Made by a program: the position numbers and the translations under genes
Assembly: GCA_037440545.1 (NCBI GenBank)
Contig: JBBITX010000047.1
Location: 1-9,321 of the forward strand
DNA length: 9,321 nt
Direction of reading: 5' to 3'
DNA from: JAVZIQ01 sp037440545
GTDB lineage: Archaea; Thermoproteota; Bathyarchaeia; Bathyarchaeales; Bathycorpusculaceae
Notes under the pieces: generated by a model
What the model was told of the DNA's origin: nothing
Seen by the model: only the letters and a program-made list of their open reading frames with translations
Databases searched by the model: none
Shown here: positions 6,297-9,321 of the stretch, in pieces
How positions within the stretch are numbered: the stretch's first letter is position 1
Layout of the letters: every line of letters begins with the position of its first letter

Positions 6297-6333
6297 ATCA
6301 TGCAACCTCCATGAACAATAGTGAATAGTAAGT

Positions 6334-6346
6334 CTTAATAAATATT
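6334..6346 (-). promoter_or_regulatory. TATA-like box of the secreted protein gene
   Basis: Read on the minus strand, AATATTTATTAAG lies about 40 bases before the ATG at 6296. A start of transcription about 25 bases downstream would leave a leader of roughly 15-20 bases containing the GGAGG ribosome site. Confidence 0.5.
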
Positions 6347-6416
6347 TCTGTCTACTTGAACAACGAAAATACACATAACAAGTTTCAAAAGCCACTAAAA
6401 TATAATTTATGAATAC

Positions 6417-6491
6417 ATGAATGAACCGGCTTACCTCCAAAAGCACATTAATAAATTAAAGGGCAAGCAGGTTAGAAAGGGCAAAATTTAA
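6417..6491 (+). CDS. Possible 24-aa basic micro-ORF
   Basis: ATG at 6417 reads MNEPAYLQKHINKLKGKQVR plus four residues (KGKI) to TAA at 6489. The composition (amphipathic and lysine-rich) looks protein-like, and AAATATAATTTATG just upstream resembles a TATA element, but there is no ribosome site. It may be the start of a lost gene or chance. Confidence 0.2.
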   Translation: MNEPAYLQKHINKLKGKQVRKGKI

Positions 6492-6516
6492 AGAATGCCG
6501 GATATTACACGCTAAA

Positions 6517-6545
6517 ATTGGCCAATCCCCATTAAAGTTAACTTT
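6517..6545. repeat. Two adjacent perfect palindromes
   Basis: ATTGGCCAAT (6517-6526) and AAAGTTAACTTT (6534-6545) are perfect palindromes separated by seven bases, and the second abuts the hairpin at 6546. They could be protein binding sites or extra stems of one structured element. Confidence 0.5.
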
Positions 6546-6592
6546 GTGTTGAGGAGCTATTCTGCCCGCGAAGGTCTGGCGGCTCTCAACAC
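6546..6592 (+). ncRNA. Strong hairpin, candidate structured RNA or cis element
   Basis: GTGTTGA (6546-6552) pairs with TCAACAC (6586-6592), and after a bulged G, GAGC (6554-6557) pairs with GCTC (6582-6585). This gives 11 base pairs around a GC-rich 24-base loop in which GCC and GGC can pair again. The GC content stands out against AT-rich surroundings. Strand is unknown because a hairpin reads similarly both ways. No known RNA family was recognised. Confidence 0.4.
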
Positions 6593-6860
6593 CTAAATAA
6601 CCCTATGCATATAGTTTACACCATATCTTAGGGAGTAAATCAGTAATCGAGATTCATTTAAAGTTGATCCTCACCCGTTCGGACAGTCAAGTTGCAAGCC
6701 TGTTCAAAAAAGCCACAAAATTAAAACTTAGGTATACTTAACACTGCGTCCAACCAATTATGTGTACATGTATGCCAAATCTTTAATTTATCACTCCGCT
6801 AGATAAAAATGCCCGATATTTTTGTGGAAAGCAGGTTGTTGTAAGATAACGATTTTAATG

Positions 6861-6890
6861 AATTTATATTTTAAATTGTAATTTATATTA
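6861..6890 (+). promoter_or_regulatory. Doubled TATA-like element
   Basis: AATTTATATT occurs at 6861-6870 and again at 6880-6889. The first copy would place transcription near 6890, leaving a leader of about 25 bases before the TTG at 6917 that includes GGTGG; the second would give a leaderless or very short-leader start. Confidence 0.45.
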
Positions 6891-6916
6891 ACGTAGGATG
6901 TGAGTGGTGGTTTAAT

Positions 6917-7279
6917 TTGAAAGTGGGGGCAAAACAGATTTTAGGGTGGGGTTCGGCTACTGTATCTATTATTATAGGGCTTCGTCTGCTCGACATTCTG
7001 TTAATAGACTCTGAAACTTTGACTAATGCAATTATGCTTTTGGTTTTAGGTTTTGTTCTTATAGTTGAGACTTATAAAGAAAAAACTTTCGATTTTAGAA
7101 AGGCTCAAACTGGAGACTATGTTATGATTGTCTTGTCGATTTTCGCCATTGTTATAGGCATAATTGAACTTGTCAGTGTTTGGGTGAAATTACCCGATTT
7201 TCCAAAACCAATCTATGGGTCAATCGGGCTTCTATACATTATATTAGCTGCTTTAATGGTTATAAAAACAAGGGATTAG
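6917..7279 (+). CDS. Four-helix small membrane protein of unknown function
   Basis: A 120-aa protein with four hydrophobic helices at about residues 9-29, 37-52, 67-86 and 98-116, joined by short polar loops (ETYKEKTFDFRKAQTGDY, 51-68, is the longest). I recognise no family; it could be a small transporter-like or membrane scaffold protein, but nothing specific supports that. The start is TTG at 6917, preceded by GGTGG (6907-6911) and, further up, AGGATGTGA (6895-6903). The next gene, the Nre repair protein, starts 85 bases after its stop, and a TATA-like CTTTAAAAAA in between suggests separate transcription. Confidence 0.75.
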   Translation: MKVGAKQILGWGSATVSIIIGLRLLDILLIDSETLTNAIMLLVLGFVLIVETYKEKTFDFRKAQTGDYVMIVLSIFAIVIGIIELVSVWVKLPDFPKPIYGSIGLLYIILAALMVIKTRD

Positions 7280-7315
7280 CATCATTGGAACATCTACGAA
7301 CATTTCTTATTAAAG

Positions 7316-7327
7316 CTTTAAAAAAGC
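7316..7327 (+). promoter_or_regulatory. Likely TATA box of the Nre gene
   Basis: CTTTAAAAAAGC lies 38-49 bases before the TTG at 7365 and overlaps a palindrome TTAAAGCTTTAA (7310-7321). GGTGG (7356-7360) supplies the ribosome site. Confidence 0.4.
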
Positions 7328-7364
7328 ATATGAGCCTGTTCTCTAAACATTTTAATGGTGGAAG

Positions 7365-8735
7365 TTGAGGTTTTCAACCGGGCAGAGAGATAGGGCCTAT
7401 CCTGACGTTTGGCTACACGACATCTTGAAAACGTCTGGATATGCTGATTTAGGCTTTGGTGAGGGACAAATTATTGTTAAAGCCTCAGAAAGGGGCTTAT
7501 GTGTGGCTTGTAAGGGTTCTAGGTTTCTCTGCGGTAAAACACGTTGCCCTATTATTGTGAAAACCAACTTTTTCTTGAAGAGTGTTCCGCTTTTACAGAG
7601 CGATGATGTTGCAGGGGCTTCTCCTCCAAGCGTTTTTGTTGGAAGGATAGGCTATCCATATGTTTATGCTGGGCCTCTTGTTCCCCCTGTTCTGGAAGAC
7701 ACAAGCCTATACGATCTGCCTGAATTCTGGTTTGGAAAGCCTATTGACGAAATTGTGGGTTTTCGCTCCATGCTTATCAGAGGAAAACACAGGGTCCACG
7801 TAGGCAGATTTGAGGATGCTGGAAAAATAATTGATAAAACCCGTGAGCTTGCCTTGGCTGAAAAACCCGTTGACGTTGAACTCCTACTTAAAAATAAGCC
7901 TAGAGGCTTCATTTTTTTAGATGATGAGGTTCAACCCTTCGGCCCTTCAGCTCAAATACGTGATTTGAACGTTGGAAATACACGTTGGGATCATCAGATA
8001 GAAAAAGCCTATTACGACTATGACTTGAAGGCTGAAGAAGCCGTTTTAGAACTATATAACAAGGGGGTTTTGGTTTCAAAAATTCAAAGGGCTTTCAGCG
8101 TTGGAGCCTTCGGCCTTGAAAGGAAAAGAAGGCTTGTGCCAACTAGATGGAGCATCACAGCCGTTGACAGTCTAATCTCAAAAATGATGATGGAGAGGGT
8201 TAAGAGTTTTCCTGAAATAAGCGAGCACCGCGTTTACGAGTCCCGATATTTAGACAATATATTTGAAGTTTTAATGATTCCTGGAGCATGGAGTTACGAA
8301 GCCATCGAAGCCTGGTATCCAGGAACAGTTTGGAATCCCCACGGTAGAAACGTCGTCCTATACTCTGACTGGGAAGGCTATGAGGGAAGAACAACTTACG
8401 CTGAGATAGGCGGATGCTACTATGCAGCACGCCTAGCTGTCTGCGAACACCTTGTCAAAGAGGGGAGGCAAGCAACAGTCATAGTGCTTAGAGAGGCGCA
8501 TCCAGGCTACATAATGCCAGTAGGCGTCTGGCAAGTGCGGGAAAACGTTAGAAACGCCATGAAACAAAAGCCTCTAACATTCCAAAATCTTGAAGAAGCC
8601 ATAAAACACATTTCAACAAGATTCCAAATTCCAATCCAAAAATGGATAAGTAGAAGCAAACTTCTAAAAAATGCTCTCTTCCAGAAAAAAATAACAGACT
8701 TCATTAAAAATGAATGGAAAAATCAAAAAAATTAA
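7365..8735 (+). CDS. nre: Archaeal Nre-family DNA repair protein
   Basis: A 456-aa member of the Nre family, archaeal proteins linked to repair of DNA damage and to the sliding clamp PCNA. The zinc knuckle C46-x2-C49-x6-C56-x4-C61 (GLCVACK...CGKTRCPI) and the family block GASPPSVFVGRIGYPYVYAG (84-103) followed by PLVPP are both present. The C-terminal half includes the conserved-looking EAIEAWYPG and GCYYAARLAV segments. Near the end, QKKITDFI (440-447) fits a degenerate PCNA-interacting motif (Q-x-x-I-x-x-F-I), as expected for NreA-type proteins. About 45 residues precede the zinc knuckle, longer than in the forms I recall. The start is TTG at 7365 because an in-frame TAA occurs at 7353-7355 and no other start lies between; GGTGG precedes it. 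The ATG at 7355 is out of frame. Confidence 0.93.
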   Translation: MRFSTGQRDRAYPDVWLHDILKTSGYADLGFGEGQIIVKASERGLCVACKGSRFLCGKTRCPIIVKTNFFLKSVPLLQSDDVAGASPPSVFVGRIGYPYVYAGPLVPPVLEDTSLYDLPEFWFGKPIDEIVGFRSMLIRGKHRVHVGRFEDAGKIIDKTRELALAEKPVDVELLLKNKPRGFIFLDDEVQPFGPSAQIRDLNVGNTRWDHQIEKAYYDYDLKAEEAVLELYNKGVLVSKIQRAFSVGAFGLERKRRLVPTRWSITAVDSLISKMMMERVKSFPEISEHRVYESRYLDNIFEVLMIPGAWSYEAIEAWYPGTVWNPHGRNVVLYSDWEGYEGRTTYAEIGGCYYAARLAVCEHLVKEGRQATVIVLREAHPGYIMPVGVWQVRENVRNAMKQKPLTFQNLEEAIKHISTRFQIPIQKWISRSKLLKNALFQKKITDFIKNEWKNQKN

Positions 8736-8765
8736 AAATAAACCCAATTAAATTTAAAGAATATT

Positions 8766-8776
8766 GTATATTTTTC
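8766..8776 (+). terminator. T tract downstream of the Nre gene
   Basis: GTATATTTTTC just after the Nre stop contains a run of five T residues in an AT-rich gap, consistent with an archaeal terminator. Confidence 0.35.
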
Positions 8777-8892
8777 TCCATGACTTTAGTTTTAACAGCT
8801 TGGAAAGGCTACATGCCTGCTTGAGGACAGTGATAAATTTTCTTCAAAAACGTCTGTATTGACATTAAAACCATTTTTAAACACCTTTAAAT

Positions 8893-8900
8893 TTTTTATA
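8893..8900 (+). promoter_or_regulatory. TATA-like box before the small lysine-rich ORF
   Basis: TTTTTATA would place transcription near 8922-8926, inside the longest open frame (8859-9113). This argues that translation begins later, at the ATG 8958. Confidence 0.4.
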
Positions 8901-8957
8901 CGCATTTTTAACCCTTTATTCCATTTTGCAGAATATAAAGAGGTTTTAGGCTATGAA

Positions 8958-9113
8958 ATGTTAGAAATGCGGATGCTTATTGAAAAAGGTCAGTATTTGG
9001 AAGGAAACAGAAAATTTTTTAAAGGAATCACCTACGATTATAGATTTGAGGTCAAGTTAGTGTCTGCAGGCAAAGCAAAGAGGAAAAAAGGGAAAGCAGC
9101 GAAAAAGAAGTAA
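8958..9113 (+). CDS. Small lysine-rich protein (51 aa)
   Basis: From ATG 8958 the product is 51 aa: an MLEMRMLIEKGQYLEGNRKF start, a short beta-like FEVKLV segment and a tail of lysine, arginine and alanine (KAKRKKGKAAKKK) that suggests nucleic-acid binding. The open frame extends to a TTG at 8859 (84 aa), but the added segment is AT-rich and holds the TATA-like box at 8893-8900, so I prefer the later start; GAGG at 8940-8943 is a rather distant ribosome site. I recognise no family. A lysine-rich tail is common in small archaeal chromatin or RNA-binding proteins but does not prove such a role. It could instead be a gene remnant. Confidence 0.45.
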   Translation: MLEMRMLIEKGQYLEGNRKFFKGITYDYRFEVKLVSAGKAKRKKGKAAKKK

Positions 9114-9134
9114 AAATACAAGAGAATTTAACTA

Positions 9135-9154
9135 AAATCCCCTTTTTTCTTTCC
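9135..9154 (+). terminator. T tract after the small lysine-rich ORF
   Basis: AAATCCCCTTTTTTCTTTCC, 21 bases after the stop, has a run of six T residues followed by another pyrimidine run, which fits archaeal termination. Confidence 0.45.
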
Positions 9155-9289
9155 TAAACCATTTCAAATGAAACAGTTGATAAATCGAAGAGTTATTCAA
9201 GGCTGTATAATTAAGATTAATTTTAAAGCCTAGGATGTGAGCGTTTAAAGGCTGATAACAAAGGGACGTGGCAACTTAAATGGATAAAA

Positions 9290-9321
9290 ATGGTTTTTAT
9301 TCTTCTTTTGATTGTAGAGAC
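9290..9321 (+). CDS. Possible start of a gene leaving the window
   Basis: Two frames remain open to the right edge. ATG 9290 gives MVFILLLIVE, a hydrophobic start that would suit a signal peptide or membrane helix; the same frame is open upstream to 9227 with protein-like residues (KGTWQLKWIK) but no start codon. ATG 9280 gives MDKNGFYSSFDCRD. TTTTAAAG (9221-9228) could be the TATA box. The choice cannot be made from this window. Confidence 0.25.
   Translation, partial: MVFILLLIVE

Larger units (their letters stand above)
6297..6916. other. 620-base intergenic region with promoters, palindromes and a hairpin
   Basis: A divergent gap between the secreted protein gene (minus) and the four-helix protein (plus). 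It holds the promoters of both genes, a cluster of palindromes with a strong hairpin at 6517-6592, and a short ORF at 6417-6491. Between 6600 and 6850 I see no gene, only minor palindromes such as TACATGTA near 6764 and a weak hairpin at 6805-6823. No tRNA-like T-loop or C/D box set was found. Confidence 0.6.

Noticed and set aside
6297..6446. N-terminal extension of the secreted protein to 6446
   Set aside because: The ATG at 6296 has GGAGG and a TATA-like box upstream; the added 50 residues would put a random-looking segment before the signal helix.
6805..6823. AAAAAT...ATTTTT hairpin as a terminator
   Set aside because: The stem is six A-T pairs only, no gene ends just upstream, and such pairs are expected in AT-rich DNA.
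6297..6916. tRNA or C/D box RNA in the divergent gap
   Set aside because: No T-loop GTTCGAATC-type sequence and no paired RTGATGA/CTGA boxes were found; the hairpin does not fit a cloverleaf.
7355..7357. ATG upstream of the Nre gene as its start
   Set aside because: It is out of frame with the Nre sequence; only the TTG at 7365 follows the in-frame stop at 7353.
7180..7368. 62-codon plus-strand frame between the four-helix protein and the Nre gene
   Set aside because: Most of it overlaps the four-helix gene in another frame, and the rest covers the Nre promoter and ribosome site.

Overview
The window looks archaeal, most likely from an uncultivated Thermoproteota/Bathyarchaeia-type lineage. 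The evidence is an Nre-family DNA repair protein (found only in Archaea), a dolichol-phosphate-mannose-synthase-like glycosyltransferase, a polysaccharide flippase, frequent TTG starts, AT-rich DNA with TATA-like boxes 25-40 bases before starts, and Shine-Dalgarno sites of the GGAGGTGAT type. The lineage is inferred from gene style, not from a marker gene.

Region 1 (1-4350, all plus strand) is a cell-envelope block. It holds the 3' part of a membrane protein that appears to join an EpsI-like extracytoplasmic domain, one membrane helix and a cytoplasmic winged helix. Next come a 529-aa flippase, a 187-aa membrane-anchored beta-rich protein with six N-glycosylation sequons, and a 230-aa family-2 glycosyltransferase. 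A plausible joint role is making, exporting or attaching surface glycans. Between the flippase and the anchored protein, 2254-2974 is a graveyard: a winged-helix regulator with a one-base deletion, coding-like scraps on the other strand, and an echo of the flippase 3' end. Another decayed stretch, 4351-4701, includes a possible echo of the winged-helix end of the first gene.

Region 2 (4702-5835) is a tight two-gene operon of unknown function: a 307-aa coiled-coil/two-helix membrane protein followed after 3 bases by a 68-aa two-helix protein. It converges on a minus-strand gene (5856-6296) for a secreted 146-aa protein that is a visible homologue of the 187-aa anchored protein (shared W-G-x-x-x-P-G, Y-I-K and F-S-F-E-I blocks).

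Region 3 (6297-6916) has no confident gene. It carries the promoter of the secreted protein, clustered palindromes and a strong hairpin (6546-6592), a possible 24-codon ORF and a doubled TATA-like element.

Region 4 (6917-9321) has a four-helix membrane protein of 120 aa, the Nre repair protein (zinc knuckle near the N-terminus, PIP-like motif at the C-terminus), a small lysine-rich ORF, and a possible gene beginning at the right edge. No tRNA, rRNA, CRISPR array, complete insertion sequence or integrase was seen.
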